Assembly: GCF_020054945.1 (NCBI RefSeq)
Contig: NZ_JAIHAU010000002.1
Location: 26,579-90,578 of the forward strand
Length of the DNA stretch: 64,000 nt
Direction of reading: 5' to 3'
Source: Mahella sp.
GTDB lineage: Bacteria > Bacillota > Clostridia > Mahellales > Mahellaceae
The notes beneath the pieces are model-generated. The model had not been told where the DNA came from and did no database searches. It worked only from the letters and a program-made list of their open reading frames with translations. Both the position numbers and the translations under genes were made by a program. Position 1 is the first letter of the stretch; each line of letters opens with the position of its first letter. Positions 16,274 to 25,661 of the stretch are shown piece after piece.

Positions 16274-17713
16274 TTACTGGCCCGCTTCCGGTTCAGGCTG
16301 TGGCTTTTCAGGATTATATCGTATAACACCCTGTATAGGCTTATAATAATCTTTGGTTATGACAGTAGACGATAATCTCTTTCCGTTTTTATCGTACACT
16401 ATCTTATATGTTCGCGTGCGGTACCCATCAGTACCCACTACCTCTTCTACCTTTTCACCCGGTTTCAGCGTTTTATCGACTATCATCTTAGGCTCCGGCG
16501 CCGGTACAACATCATAGATTTCCGAGCGTATAGCTATATGCTGCCCGTTAGGCAACGGCTCCCCGTATATTCTGACTGTTAATTTGCCGTTAGAAACCGT
16601 ACGTTCAAGGAACACAGGTGTTTTACGATTATTCTTAAACTTAAAATCAGCCGCTCCGTAGCTTATAGTAGCATCGCGGCCCAGATCTATATATGACGTT
16701 TGGCGGGAATGATGATAGCGTTCTACCACATCCAGACCCGACATAAGCACGGCATTGTATAGCGTGGATGAGACCTGGCATACCCCGCCTGCAAGATCAT
16801 CCTCGATCACTTTGCCGCCTTCCTTAAATACCTTAGCATCTCTATAGCCCTTGGCCCGGGTACGCTCGCCGGTCGCTTCGTTTATTGAGAAAATCTCTCC
16901 GGGCTGGACTACCTCTCCGTTAAAAGCGCCTGATGCCAGCTTTATATTGGTCACCCTGTCCGGCGTGCTGTTGCCGAGTGGGGTGGAAAACTCCGCTACA
17001 AGCGACGTAGCCTTTTTTAAGTCATTCACGAAAACCTTTGGCTGTACTTTGTTAACTACCAATTCTATGGGCTCATACCGGTCATTTTCCACTGCCGCCG
17101 ATAATGCCTCCATAGCTTTATCAACATCCATCCTGCGCCCGATTCGTTCCTCGGTAAATTTAAAACGATTAGCTGCCGATACATTCGGTGTAAACTTTAC
17201 AGTGGCGTCCACCGGCGTTATCTCGAGTTCTTTGGCTATTGCCTCCACATCGTCTTTAAGTAAAGAAATGTCATAAGTAAATGTAGTCTGAAATGCTGCT
17301 CCTTGCTGTTTTACAGCGTATATCTCCTTTAATCTTTCAATAGCACTGCCCTGTCGGCCCACAGCATATGCCTTTTCGACCTGCTGTTCCACATCATAAG
17401 CGGCTGCTATATCTTTATAATCAAAATCCCATGATTTATCCTGATACTGTAATTGAAGCTTTATCTTGTCTAAGTCGGCTTGTCTTGCCTGACCTATGAC
17501 CGCCATGGCCTGATCCTTTGTCATACCCGTCAGGTCCACACCGTCTACGCTGACATTCCAATAGAATGTCTGAGCGTCCAGTATTCCCTTTATATTGGCC
17601 ATAGCTATGCCAGCCGCGGCACCGGCGATTATAAGCAAGATAAATACTATAGCCCACCATATTATCCCCGTTCTTTTCTTGCGAACAGGAACGCTCGAAG
17701 CTTGAACAGACAT
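16274..17713 (-). CDS. VanW-like protein with YoaR-type peptidoglycan-binding and G5-like domains
   Basis: This is a 479-residue membrane-anchored surface protein. One N-terminal transmembrane segment (WWAIVFILLIIAGAAAGIAMA) is followed by a YoaR-like extracellular region. The VanW domain comes next (NEATGERTRAKGYRDAKVF, then DDLAGGVCQVSSTLYNAVL and RYHHSRQTSYIDLGRDAT). A G5-like module (KPGEKVEEVVGTDGYRTRTYK) and a Pro-rich tail end it. I moved the start to the ATG at 17713, which has GGGAGGAAAC before it; the track's upstream ATG lacks one. Proteins of this type occur widely in Gram-positives with a presumed cell-wall role; the exact function is unknown. Confidence 0.85.
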   Translation of the reverse strand: MSVQASSVPVRKKRTGIIWWAIVFILLIIAGAAAGIAMANIKGILDAQTFYWNVSVDGVDLTGMTKDQAMAVIGQARQADLDKIKLQLQYQDKSWDFDYKDIAAAYDVEQQVEKAYAVGRQGSAIERLKEIYAVKQQGAAFQTTFTYDISLLKDDVEAIAKELEITPVDATVKFTPNVSAANRFKFTEERIGRRMDVDKAMEALSAAVENDRYEPIELVVNKVQPKVFVNDLKKATSLVAEFSTPLGNSTPDRVTNIKLASGAFNGEVVQPGEIFSINEATGERTRAKGYRDAKVFKEGGKVIEDDLAGGVCQVSSTLYNAVLMSGLDVVERYHHSRQTSYIDLGRDATISYGAADFKFKNNRKTPVFLERTVSNGKLTVRIYGEPLPNGQHIAIRSEIYDVVPAPEPKMIVDKTLKPGEKVEEVVGTDGYRTRTYKIVYDKNGKRLSSTVITKDYYKPIQGVIRYNPEKPQPEPEAGQ

Positions 17714-17836
17714 ATAGTTTCCTCCCACATATGTTTCATACTTCATATAACTAATGATAGTTTATAAAACAGAAAAAGTAAAGAAAATATGTGAAATTTA
17801 ACACATTTATAATATCTGTTAAAAATGCTTAACATT

Positions 17837-18571
17837 TCATGGCCTGCTGTTCATGGTAAGCTCTACCAGTTTGCCTGCTTTGGCAGCAAGCTCTATAATT
17901 TCTTCATCCAGCATGGTATCCTTCGATATTATTATCTTGCCATCCAGATCATTTATATCTTTTGTAACGCGCCTGCCTATTAAAAAAGCTTTCTGACGCT
18001 CTAAAAAGACATTTTTATATGGCTCTTTCGCAGCGGACGCAACGGCTTGCTGCCCTGTTGCAACCTCCGCTTCATATTCTTCGGCAACGCTCTCCCCTTT
18101 GTGCGGCAGCTTTACAACCACAGCCTTGGTTCCATACGTCAATACGTTGTCATCAGGTACAAAATCTATATCTTCGGTCCCCGATGACGACCGGACCCGG
18201 AAGCCCAACAAGCGGCCGTTATCCTCGTGTACGAAATATTCCTCTATAGAGCCTACAATTTTGCCCTTATGCGTCATTACAATCCGGCCTAACAAAGGCG
18301 GCTCAACTTTAACCAGTCGAACCGCTTCTTCTGATTCGGTTATCTTCTTTATGACATTGCGGCTTTTTATAATGACAGCGTCGTCTCCCATGCCGAGTAT
18401 ATCAGCCATATCCACTATATTTGCGCCAAAGTACCATTGCCCATCATCTACCACTGCAAAACGCACTGCCCTCTTTTGAGGATCAATCAGCAGCTCTTTT
18501 ATACTGCCGGCCTCCATACCCTCTTGAGCTGATATAACCGGCAATCCTATAATCTGATGGCTCGCTTTCAA
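17837..18571 (-). CDS. PRC-barrel domain protein
   Basis: This 244-residue protein has two PRC-barrel-like units in tandem: residues 1-80 (IIGLPVISAQEGMEAGSIKE) and about 90-160 (GRIVMTHKGKIVGSIEEYFV). A C-terminal segment (FLIGRRVTKDINDLDGKIII) resembles a third short module. PRC barrels are small beta folds found in RNA-processing, photosynthetic and sporulation proteins. There is no signal peptide, so it is probably cytoplasmic. Its start overlaps the rex stop by 4 nt, so it is translated with rex. The function is not known. Confidence 0.8.
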   Translation of the reverse strand: MKASHQIIGLPVISAQEGMEAGSIKELLIDPQKRAVRFAVVDDGQWYFGANIVDMADILGMGDDAVIIKSRNVIKKITESEEAVRLVKVEPPLLGRIVMTHKGKIVGSIEEYFVHEDNGRLLGFRVRSSSGTEDIDFVPDDNVLTYGTKAVVVKLPHKGESVAEEYEAEVATGQQAVASAAKEPYKNVFLERQKAFLIGRRVTKDINDLDGKIIISKDTMLDEEIIELAAKAGKLVELTMNSRP

Positions 18572-19224
18572 TCTGAGTCACTCCTCAATTCTCTTATTTT
18601 ATACGAAAGCGTGTATAGGCTATCGCTTAGATGGACATGCTCTATCACTACATCGGGCGGCACCGCTATATCCACAGGAGCGAAGTTCCATATAGCTTTT
18701 ATACCGTATCTGACCACCATATCGGCCACTTCCTGCGCCTTTGCCCTGGGCGTAGCTATTATGGCTATATCTATGGGATGTTGCTGCACAAATGCTCCAA
18801 GTTCATCTATATCGCGGATTTCAATACCCCTTATAGCCAGCCCTATCAACCGCGGATTTATATCAAATAACGCTTGCAATATGAAACCGTCTTTCTCGAA
18901 ATCGGTATAATTGGCTATAGCCTGACCTATATTCCCAGCTCCTATTATTATAGTATTATATTTCTCATTCAGCCCTAATATTCTTGTCAACTGCTCGTAG
19001 AGTTCCTCGACGTTATAACCGTAGCCCTGCTGACCAAAACCTCCAAAGCAATTAAAGTCCTGGCGTATTTGCGAGGCGGTCAACCCCATTTTTCTGCTCA
19101 ACTCTGCCGACGATACGCGGGTTACTCCGTTGCGCATGAGCTCGCGCACATGTCTGTAGTACCTGGGCAAGCGCCTGACTACCGCATCGGAAACCTTGCC
19201 TTCCTCCTTAGCCACGATACACAT
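18568..19224 (-). CDS. rex: Redox-sensing transcriptional repressor Rex
   Basis: This protein of about 218 residues senses the NADH/NAD+ ratio and represses fermentation genes. The N-terminal winged helix carries SSAELSRKMGLTASQIRQD and the FGGFGQQGYGY loop typical of Rex. The Rossmann domain carries IIGAGNIGQAIANY and the C-terminal swapped helix follows. The start is uncertain: the track ATG lies very close to the GCAGGG Shine-Dalgarno, so the GTG three codons downstream (19215) is equally likely. It is driven by a consensus promoter and leads a two-gene operon with the PRC-barrel gene. Confidence 0.95.
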   Translation of the reverse strand: MCIVAKEEGKVSDAVVRRLPRYYRHVRELMRNGVTRVSSAELSRKMGLTASQIRQDFNCFGGFGQQGYGYNVEELYEQLTRILGLNEKYNTIIIGAGNIGQAIANYTDFEKDGFILQALFDINPRLIGLAIRGIEIRDIDELGAFVQQHPIDIAIIATPRAKAQEVADMVVRYGIKAIWNFAPVDIAVPPDVVIEHVHLSDSLYTLSYKIRELRSDSD

Positions 19225-19294
19225 CCCTGCCTTTGCTAATTTATCATTAATTTATCGTTAATATATGTAAATATTTAGCGGTATATTTGCTTCT

Positions 19295-19323
19295 ATTATA
19301 TATATAATATACCGAGATGTCAA
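19295..19323 (-). promoter_or_regulatory. Consensus sigma-A promoter of rex
   Basis: On the minus strand TTGACA and TATAAT, both perfect, are separated by 17 bp. They lie about 70 nt before the rex start. Twin copies of GATAAATTA between promoter and start could be operator half-sites, although they do not match the known Rex box. Confidence 0.85.
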
Positions 19324-19403
19324 CGAAAAATGCCGCGAAAACAGGCATAGGTTGATTTATGGTCGTGCTCCATGGCTAGATTGTGAACATGCTTGTACGC
19401 AAC

Positions 19404-19443
19404 AAAAAAGACCGCAGAATAAGCATCTTCTGTAGCCTTTTTT
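19404..19443 (-). terminator. Intrinsic terminator of the SpoIID-type gene
   Basis: Arms containing CAGAA and TTCTG are extended by A and T tracts on both sides (AAAAAAG with CTTTTTT). It begins about 10 nt after the stop codon and could act in both directions. Confidence 0.75.
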
Positions 19444-19453
19444 GTGAAACTTA

Positions 19454-20130
19454 TTATACAATCAGGTATTGTCCGCTGACATAGCCTGTTATGCCGCCAT
19501 ACTTTATCTTGTACCAGCTGCCGCTCTTGCCCAATACTTCTACTTTGGTGCCGTTCTTCAGGCTGCCTACCACCTTGTACTGGGTACCGGCTCCGCTGCG
19601 TACATTCAGCGTTGTATTCACCTTCACCGTACCGGTCTGTGTTGTGCTGCCTCGCGATGGTGCGGGTGCTGGCATCGGGCTTGCACTGCTTACCACCATG
19701 TATTGTCCGCTGACATAGCCTGTTATACCGTTATATTTTATCTTGTACCAGCTGCCGCTCTTGCCCAGCACTTCTACTTTAGTGCCGTTCTTCAAGCTGC
19801 CTACTACTTTATACTGGGTACCGGCCCCGCTGCGTACATTTAGCGTTGTATTCACCTTCACCGTGCCGGTCTGTGCAGCCGGTGCTGGTGCAGGTGTTGG
19901 CGCTGGCGTCGGCGCAGGTGCCGGGCTTGTACCGCTTACCACCAGGTATTGTCCGCTAACATAGCCTGTTATGCCGCCATATTTTATCTTGTACCAGCTG
20001 CCGCTCTTACCCAATACTTCTACTTTGGTGCCATTCTTCAGGCTGCCTACCACTTTGTACTGGGTACCGGCTCCGCTGCGTACATTCAGCGTTGTATTCA
20101 CCTTCACCGTACCGGTCTGTGTAGCCGGTG
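19454..20130 (-). repeat. Three near-identical tandem SH3b-coding repeats
   Basis: Units at about 19454-19640, 19700-19880 and 19940-20125 share nearly all nucleotides, for example gctgcgtacattcagcgttg with few silent changes. The linkers between them are variable Pro/Ala-coding sequence. This suggests recent duplication or gene conversion and could allow length variation by recombination. Confidence 0.85.
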
Positions 20131-21634
20131 CTGGCGCAGGTGTGGGTGCTGGCGGCGGTACGGGTCTGTCCTCGCCGCGGTCGGGCAGAGGTGCCGGCGC
20201 CGGCTGTGCGGGTATGGAGTACTTCACGCGGCTGGCTACCGGATAGTAGAAGTCCAGTATTTGACCATAATTTTGCCCTGCCTCAGCCCTGTACTTGGCC
20301 CCGTACTGGCTCATACCCCTGCCATGGCCATAACCTCTGCCCTTTATGACATAACCATCGCCGCTTTTCTCAAAGCTGTCTATAAGGTAACTTTTTATTA
20401 TGCTTGCTCCAAAGCCCATGCGCATTTGCGTTACTGTAAAAGTAATCGTTCGCTGATTTACATTTAACTCAGTCACCGGCTGAGGCGCCTGCTCATTGGA
20501 CAAAGGATCCTGCTCCGGCACAATGACTTTTGTATCATATGCTTTTGTTTCGATATCTTTAGTTAAGAATTTTACCGTCATTGTAACGTGGCTGTCGGCC
20601 GGCAAACGCTGGCCTTCCGTGCGCTTACTAAGGTCCATGGTCATATCGGTTATCTCGGTTATACGAATATCTTTGCCGGTATACATCGGTGCCAATAACG
20701 ATTTGACGCCGGCTATCATAGCCTTCTCATTAGCCCTTGATGCATATGTAATATTTTCTATGCTATTCCACCATACATCGAGCGCTGCAATGTCGTTTTG
20801 AGCCAGGTATCCATTGGCTGCATCGATCTGTACCGGATCTATTTGTACCTTCTTATATGTGACTGTCCATGGGTTTATCGGATCATACTCATCCTTTTTG
20901 GCCGCCGAATAGCTGCTTTTCTCGACTATACCACCATTGCTGGACGAATACTCCGTCAACGCAGGGCTGCCATTGTACTCCAGCACTATGCCTCGTGTCT
21001 CATCCACGGCCGCATTGCTGTTGCTATATGATTGGCTGTTCCATATATATCCGCCATAAACCTGATTATCAGTGGTATCCAGCACATCATAACTGCCAGT
21101 AGGTTTAAGGCAGCGTATAGCGTATGTCCTGGCCGCTATAGCTTGGGCTTTCAGAGCCTCTTTATTCCATGAAGCAGGCATTTCATACGGTACGACCCCT
21201 TTCAGGTAATCTTCCAGCATAAGTTTGCTTATAGGCCTGACATATGCCCCGTCGATGCCAAACGCCATGCTGCCTATATATGCCCTGCCGTTGACTTCTA
21301 TAACATTGTCAGTACCGTAATGCGCCGGTACCAGTTCAAGCGATGAGCCATAGGTGCCTATGAGCGTGTTACCTTCATAAAGGCTCAAACTCCCATTTAC
21401 TGCTTTTACCGCGTAGTTATGATCTTGCTGCAATATTAATGATGGGTTGCCCGCCATGCTGTAGCTGCCTTTGGTTATTTTCACCGATATCAGTGATTTG
21501 TTGCCTATGTAATTGCGCAATTGCACCCTTATCACATCGGGTTCGCTTTTGGCAGCTCGTGCCTGGCCGGCAAGCGGTAACAACATCGTAAACGCCAGCA
21601 AAATCGATAAAAGCACTGCTGTTATACGTCTCAT
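19454..21634 (-). CDS. Secreted SpoIID/LytB-domain protein with three SH3b repeats
   Basis: This 726-residue exported protein starts with a signal peptide ([19 protein letters not shown]). A SpoIID-type domain follows, with [28 protein letters not shown] and the glycine-rich [15 protein letters not shown]. SpoIID is a lytic transglycosylase acting on peptidoglycan stripped of stem peptides, though this longer SH3b-bearing form need not be the sporulation protein itself. Three C-terminal bacterial SH3 domains, each containing [17 protein letters not shown], are joined by Pro/Ala linkers and probably bind cell wall. The three repeats are nearly identical even in DNA. It has its own terminator. 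Confidence 0.9.
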   Translation of the reverse strand: MRRITAVLLSILLAFTMLLPLAGQARAAKSEPDVIRVQLRNYIGNKSLISVKITKGSYSMAGNPSLILQQDHNYAVKAVNGSLSLYEGNTLIGTYGSSLELVPAHYGTDNVIEVNGRAYIGSMAFGIDGAYVRPISKLMLEDYLKGVVPYEMPASWNKEALKAQAIAARTYAIRCLKPTGSYDVLDTTDNQVYGGYIWNSQSYSNSNAAVDETRGIVLEYNGSPALTEYSSSNGGIVEKSSYSAAKKDEYDPINPWTVTYKKVQIDPVQIDAANGYLAQNDIAALDVWWNSIENITYASRANEKAMIAGVKSLLAPMYTGKDIRITEITDMTMDLSKRTEGQRLPADSHVTMTVKFLTKDIETKAYDTKVIVPEQDPLSNEQAPQPVTELNVNQRTITFTVTQMRMGFGASIIKSYLIDSFEKSGDGYVIKGRGYGHGRGMSQYGAKYRAEAGQNYGQILDFYYPVASRVKYSIPAQPAPAPLPDRGEDRPVPPPAPTPAPAPATQTGTVKVNTTLNVRSGAGTQYKVVGSLKNGTKVEVLGKSGSWYKIKYGGITGYVSGQYLVVSGTSPAPAPTPAPTPAPAPAAQTGTVKVNTTLNVRSGAGTQYKVVGSLKNGTKVEVLGKSGSWYKIKYNGITGYVSGQYMVVSSASPMPAPAPSRGSTTQTGTVKVNTTLNVRSGAGTQYKVVGSLKNGTKVEVLGKSGSWYKIKYGGITGYVSGQYLIV

Positions 21635-21706
21635 TCCATTCTCACCCCCTTTCGTTATCCTCTATTATTTATATTCGACAAAAAAATCATATTCCCTTTA
21701 ATTTTG

Positions 21707-22726
21707 CTAAATTATTACCATGGCTTTTACCCTGTCGCCACGTTTATCAGGTTTCAAACCCTCCTCCATATCATCCAGCGAATACCTGTGGGTTATAAGC
21801 GGCGATACTTTTATAAGGTCTTTAGCCAATAATTCCAGCGCTCTGGCATGTGTATACGGATTTATAAACGATCCTATCCACTTTATTTCCTTCTGATATA
21901 TTTCAAATGGTTTCAATTGTATCTCGGCCGTTTCATCCACCACACCGAACTGCAATACGGTCCCGCCGTTTTTTACAAGATCAAATGCCTGTTTGGCCGT
22001 CCTTGCAAGGCCTGCCGCCTCTATTACGACGTCCGCGCCGTAGGGTATCATGGCCTTCGCAGCGGCTTTTACATCGCAATTGGTCGGGTCTATCAGCATA
22101 TCGAAGCCCAGCTTTTGGGCCAATTGCCTCCGTCCTTGTGAAGGTTCGCTTATTATGACGGACGACGCCCCTGCCAAACGGGCAAGTTGCGCATGCAGCA
22201 GGCCTATAGCCCCGCCGCCGAGTATTACCACGCTGTCGCCAGGCTTTATTTGCGCCAGGTCCGTGCCATGAAGGCAGCATGCCAAAGGCTCCACCATAGC
22301 CCCCACCTCATACGGCATGTCAGGCGGCAGCTTATAGGCCTGATTCTGGGGCACCAAGCAGTATTCGGCAAACCCGCCATTTAGTATGACGCCGATATTT
22401 TTAAGATTTTCGCACAGATGCACTTTGCCTATCCTGCAGTAATGGCAATGGCCACAGTATATATTCGGATCTATGGCCACGTTATCGCCAACGTCTATAT
22501 CGGATACGCCATCGCCTTTTTCCACCACGCGGCCTGCAAATTCATGGCCCAGTATGGTGGGCGGTTTGACGGCCGACGGCCCCATGCCTCCCGAATATAT
22601 ATGCATATCGGTACCGCATATGCCGCACGCTTTAACCTCGACCAATATGTGGCCTTCCTTCAGCCGAGGTTTTTCTACTTCCTCCACCCTTATATCACCT
22701 GTGCCATAAAATACAGCTGCTTTCAT
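21707..22726 (-). CDS. Zinc-dependent medium-chain alcohol/polyol dehydrogenase
   Basis: This 339-residue MDR enzyme resembles threonine, sorbitol or butanediol dehydrogenases. CGICGTDMHIYSG and GHEFAGRVVEKGD form the catalytic zinc site, CGHCHYCRIGKVHLC binds the structural zinc, and VVILGGGAIGLLHAQLA is the NAD(P)-binding loop. I moved the start to the ATG at 22726 (MKAAVFYGTG), which follows GGAGGCGAT, rather than the track's 17-codon extension. A ferredoxin gene lies immediately upstream. The substrate cannot be deduced. Confidence 0.88.
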   Translation of the reverse strand: MKAAVFYGTGDIRVEEVEKPRLKEGHILVEVKACGICGTDMHIYSGGMGPSAVKPPTILGHEFAGRVVEKGDGVSDIDVGDNVAIDPNIYCGHCHYCRIGKVHLCENLKNIGVILNGGFAEYCLVPQNQAYKLPPDMPYEVGAMVEPLACCLHGTDLAQIKPGDSVVILGGGAIGLLHAQLARLAGASSVIISEPSQGRRQLAQKLGFDMLIDPTNCDVKAAAKAMIPYGADVVIEAAGLARTAKQAFDLVKNGGTVLQFGVVDETAEIQLKPFEIYQKEIKWIGSFINPYTHARALELLAKDLIKVSPLITHRYSLDDMEEGLKPDKRGDRVKAMVII

Positions 22727-22797
22727 AATATCGCCTCCATTATCGTATATATTAAAAAATAAAGGACCAGAAATCATTCTGATCCTCTATTATATTA

Positions 22798-22968
22798 CTA
22801 TTCCAAAACACAAGCATCCACCGGGCACACATCGGCGCAGTTGCCGCACTCAGTGCACAGCGCGGGATCCACTACGTATATATCATCGCCGGCAGATATG
22901 GCGCCTCCTTCGCAATCCGGCTCGCAGGCGCCGCAGCTTATGCAATCATCCGTAATTCTATAAGGCAT
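22798..22968 (-). CDS. 56-residue 2[4Fe-4S] ferredoxin
   Basis: This gene is too short for the ORF track; I read it on the reverse strand after the RBS GGGGGTGAAG. The protein starts MPYRITDDCISCGACEPDC and has a second cluster motif CTECGNCADVCPVDAC. Two CxxCxxCxxxC sets bind two [4Fe-4S] clusters, as in clostridial electron-carrier ferredoxins. The N-terminal half lacks the usual CP after the first set (it has CEGG), a common variation. It lies between ricT and the alcohol dehydrogenase, all on the same strand. It could supply electrons in fermentation. Confidence 0.93.
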   Translation of the reverse strand: MPYRITDDCISCGACEPDCEGGAISAGDDIYVVDPALCTECGNCADVCPVDACVLE

Positions 22969-23071
22969 ATCTTCACCCCCTCATACCTCGTACATCTTAA
23001 AGATGTCCGTTTCCATTGTAGCATGGATCGGGCTATATTGAAATACCTTTGCCGAAGAAGCAATTTTCCGA

Positions 23072-23923
23072 CTATTTCGACGTTATGTGGGGGCAGTGTG
23101 CCTTACCGCAGCCCGGTACAAGCTTTACATCGGATGCATCAAAAACATCCATCTCAAAGCTGTCATCCGGCCGCTCCAATTTTACTTTTACTTTATCGAG
23201 AAGCACGTTAACCTCGATTACTGTGCCCGTACCTTTCGGGGTAATCACGCTGGCATTGCATCTGGGCAATCTTTTCAGCTGCTGTTCATAAAATGATTGT
23301 TCATATTTTAAACAGCACATAAGGCGCCCGCACATACCCGATATCTTCGACGGATTAAGCGCTAATTCCTGTTCCTTGGCCATCTTTATAGATACCGGCT
23401 CAAATTCACCCAAAAAACCATTGCAGCATACCGGACGCCCGCAAGGGCCTAAGCCTCCAAGCATCTTGGCCTCATCCCTTACGCCTATCTGCCTTAACTC
23501 TATGCGCGTTTTAAAGATAGCTGCCAATTCCTTGACCAAATCTCTGAAATCCACGCGTTCTTCAGCGGTAAAATAAAAGATCAGCTTATTCCTGTCGAAT
23601 GTGTATTCGGCATCTATAAGTTTCATATGGATATTATGCTCGGCTATCTTCTGGCAGCATTTTTCAAAAGCCTCGCGCGTCTTGATTTCATTTTCTTTCA
23701 GCATCTGCCTATCCTCGTCGGTGGCCATCCTTATGACCTTTCTTAATGGCGCGACTATATCGGTATCCGATACCTCTTTGGGCCCAGATACCACCTGACC
23801 GTATTCAAGACCTTTAGCCGTCTCTACTATAACACAGTCTCCTATATTTAAATCCCAAATATCGGGAGCAAAATAATACATCTTGCCTGCTCTTTTAAAA
23901 CGTACTCCCACTACTATGGGCAT
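23072..23923 (-). CDS. ricT: RicT/YaaT, PSP1-domain protein
   Basis: This 283-residue protein matches B. subtilis YaaT (RicT), a member of the RicAFT complex that promotes RNase Y-dependent RNA maturation and affects sporulation and biofilm development. The PSP1 core (GDCVIVETAKGLEYGQVV) leads to cysteine-rich motifs CGRPVCCNGFLGEFE and MCGRLMCCLKYE that fit Fe-S cluster ligation. It overlaps the 3' end of holB by 29 nt, in the same order as in Bacillus. RicA and RicF partners are not in the window. Confidence 0.93.
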   Translation of the reverse strand: MPIVVGVRFKRAGKMYYFAPDIWDLNIGDCVIVETAKGLEYGQVVSGPKEVSDTDIVAPLRKVIRMATDEDRQMLKENEIKTREAFEKCCQKIAEHNIHMKLIDAEYTFDRNKLIFYFTAEERVDFRDLVKELAAIFKTRIELRQIGVRDEAKMLGGLGPCGRPVCCNGFLGEFEPVSIKMAKEQELALNPSKISGMCGRLMCCLKYEQSFYEQQLKRLPRCNASVITPKGTGTVIEVNVLLDKVKVKLERPDDSFEMDVFDASDVKLVPGCGKAHCPHITSK

Positions 23924-24857
23924 TATCTACTACCTCCAATATATTAAGCAACAAAACATCTGCGGTTAATTGATAATTAGCGTTGGATGCCAAAGCTTTG
24001 CGCGCCGCATCCACACATTCCATGATACTACTCCATCGGAACAATGTAAAGTCCGATACCTTCGCATCCAGCAGTTTGCCTCTTATAAAGTCCGCCCAGC
24101 TATCCAGTATGGCATCTATATCATCCTTATGTTCGACCAGAAATTCCTCTGCCGCAAAGAAGGCATCCCATCTGTCTCTGACTATGTTTTGTAAATTATT
24201 CAGCGCGCTCCGGTGCAATGCCTGCCATGCGCTATCGTTTATTATGGATATCGCCTTGCCTATTATACCGTCCGAAGCGGCAGCGGCTTGCTTTGCATCG
24301 CCGGGACTGGCGTTAAATCGGCGTATCAGAATATCTTCAACATGGGTTAATGGCACAGGTTTTAATTTATAGATAAGGCAACGCGATACCACTGTGGGCA
24401 AAAGATTATCGGCACCGGTCGTAAGCAGGATAATGACCGCATAAGGCGGCGGATCCTCCAGCGTCTTGAGCAGCGCATTCTGTGCCTGTACGGTCATAGA
24501 CTGCGCTTGGTCTACAACATATACCTTGCGATCGGCCATATATGGATTTATATATATATCGCCTATGAGCTCCCTTATCTTATCCACTCCTATCGTATTC
24601 TTTTCGGGCGCTATAACCTTATAATCGGGGTGTGTGCCTGCCTCAAAGCGCCTGCATGCGCCGCATACGCCGCACGGCTTATGCTCTTCACAGACGATGG
24701 CCTGGCAAAATGCGTTGGCCAATGTACTTTTGCCTGCGCCGGCCGGCCCCTCGAATATATAGGCGTGGGATATGGTCTGGTGGGCAAGAGCCTCTTTAAG
24801 CTCTTTTATTATAGAATCTTGTCCGATAATATCATCGAATGTAAACATCATAATCAC
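23895..24857 (-). CDS. holB: DNA polymerase III delta' subunit
   Basis: This 320-residue clamp-loader subunit helps load the beta clamp at the replication fork. It carries a Walker A (FEGPAGAGKST), the zinc-module cysteines CEEHKPCGVCGACRRFE, a DQAQSMTVQAQNALLKTLED stretch and SRC sensor (VVSRCLIYKL). The length is close to that of Firmicute HolB. It overlaps yaaR upstream by 4 nt and ricT downstream, matching the conserved tmk-darA-yaaR-holB-ricT order. Confidence 0.95.
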   Translation of the reverse strand: MIMMFTFDDIIGQDSIIKELKEALAHQTISHAYIFEGPAGAGKSTLANAFCQAIVCEEHKPCGVCGACRRFEAGTHPDYKVIAPEKNTIGVDKIRELIGDIYINPYMADRKVYVVDQAQSMTVQAQNALLKTLEDPPPYAVIILLTTGADNLLPTVVSRCLIYKLKPVPLTHVEDILIRRFNASPGDAKQAAAASDGIIGKAISIINDSAWQALHRSALNNLQNIVRDRWDAFFAAEEFLVEHKDDIDAILDSWADFIRGKLLDAKVSDFTLFRWSSIMECVDAARKALASNANYQLTADVLLLNILEVVDNAHSSGSTF

Positions 24858-25303
24858 GCTATAAGGTCTACCAATAGGCCTTCTATTTCGCCTATAAGCT
24901 TTAACACAGCTATATGATCCATCTCATCCGTCATGACCTGCTCGGTAAGACGCTCAAGCTGTTCATCGATCCGCTTTATGATAATATACCTCTTGCGCCG
25001 GCCGCGTTTATCCACTGCTTCAGACGCTGAGAACTGCAACATGGATGATGTCACAGCATTCAAAAATATCGTTATGGTGCGCCTGTAGTGCAAAAGCTCG
25101 GCTAAATCGGTATTTTTTTCTAATCTTTGGCCCTGGGCTTTGATATCCGACAGCATACTATTCAGCCAATCCTTTGCCTCGTTATTTGCAGCATTGCCGA
25201 ATGCTTGCGAGAATGCACCGCCGGAGGCATTTTTGTCTATATGCATCGCATCGGAAGGTTGGCTGCTGTAGGCATATCCGCCTCTTATATCATTTACCTT
25301 CAT
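24854..25303 (-). CDS. yaaR: YaaR-family (DUF327) protein
   Basis: This 149-residue mostly helical protein fits DUF327/YaaR by its position and by motifs such as TDLAELLHYRRTITIFLNAV and RYIIIKRIDEQLERLTEQV. The role is unknown; gene order conservation with holB and darA is the main clue. It starts 4 nt downstream of darA and overlaps holB by 4 nt. Confidence 0.88.
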   Translation of the reverse strand: MKVNDIRGGYAYSSQPSDAMHIDKNASGGAFSQAFGNAANNEAKDWLNSMLSDIKAQGQRLEKNTDLAELLHYRRTITIFLNAVTSSMLQFSASEAVDKRGRRKRYIIIKRIDEQLERLTEQVMTDEMDHIAVLKLIGEIEGLLVDLIA

Positions 25304-25306
25304 AGG

Positions 25307-25636
25307 CTACAGCTTGCGGAATTCCTCTACATTCAGCACGAATACCGTCGCCCCTCCAACCACTACTTCAACCGGATAAGGCATGTAAACCTCTCCTGCT
25401 CCGCCCATCGGCATAGGAGAAGTCACCACCTGTTTACGGCTCTTGCACACCTTTTCTATGCACGCCATGGCCGCAGGCACCCTGTCGTCCTCGATGCCGA
25501 GCAACAGAGTCGTATTCCCCGAGCGCAGAAAACCGCCGGTGGTGGCAAGCTTGGTAACACTAAAACCCGAGTCCATCAGCGTGGCTATAAGCTTACTAGC
25601 ATCCTCATCCTGTACTATGGCTATAATAAGTTTCAC
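25307..25636 (-). CDS. darA: Cyclic-di-AMP receptor protein DarA (YaaQ/PstA, PII-like)
   Basis: This 109-residue PII-like trimeric protein binds cyclic di-AMP in Firmicutes. The N-terminal MKLIIAIVQDEDASKLIATL, the TTGGFLRSGNTTLLLGIED loop and the C-terminal ATVFVLNVEEFRKL match the family closely. Its partner is unknown. It should sit directly after tmk, but here an O-antigen-ligase-like gene is inserted between them. Confidence 0.95.
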   Translation of the reverse strand: MKLIIAIVQDEDASKLIATLMDSGFSVTKLATTGGFLRSGNTTLLLGIEDDRVPAAMACIEKVCKSRKQVVTSPMPMGGAGEVYMPYPVEVVVGGATVFVLNVEEFRKL

Positions 25637-25661
25637 AAGTAAAGCCCCCTTTTTTCTTTTA

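Noticed and set aside
19382-19460. TTGTGAA-type half-sites near rex as a Rex operator
   Set aside because: The full Rex consensus needs an 18-nt palindrome (TTGTGAA, four bases, TTCACAA). Only half matches occur, and they lie at the terminator of the neighbouring gene.
19469-20467. Several long plus-strand ORFs over the SH3 repeats
   Set aside because: They repeat three times because the real minus-strand gene does; they are shadows in other frames.
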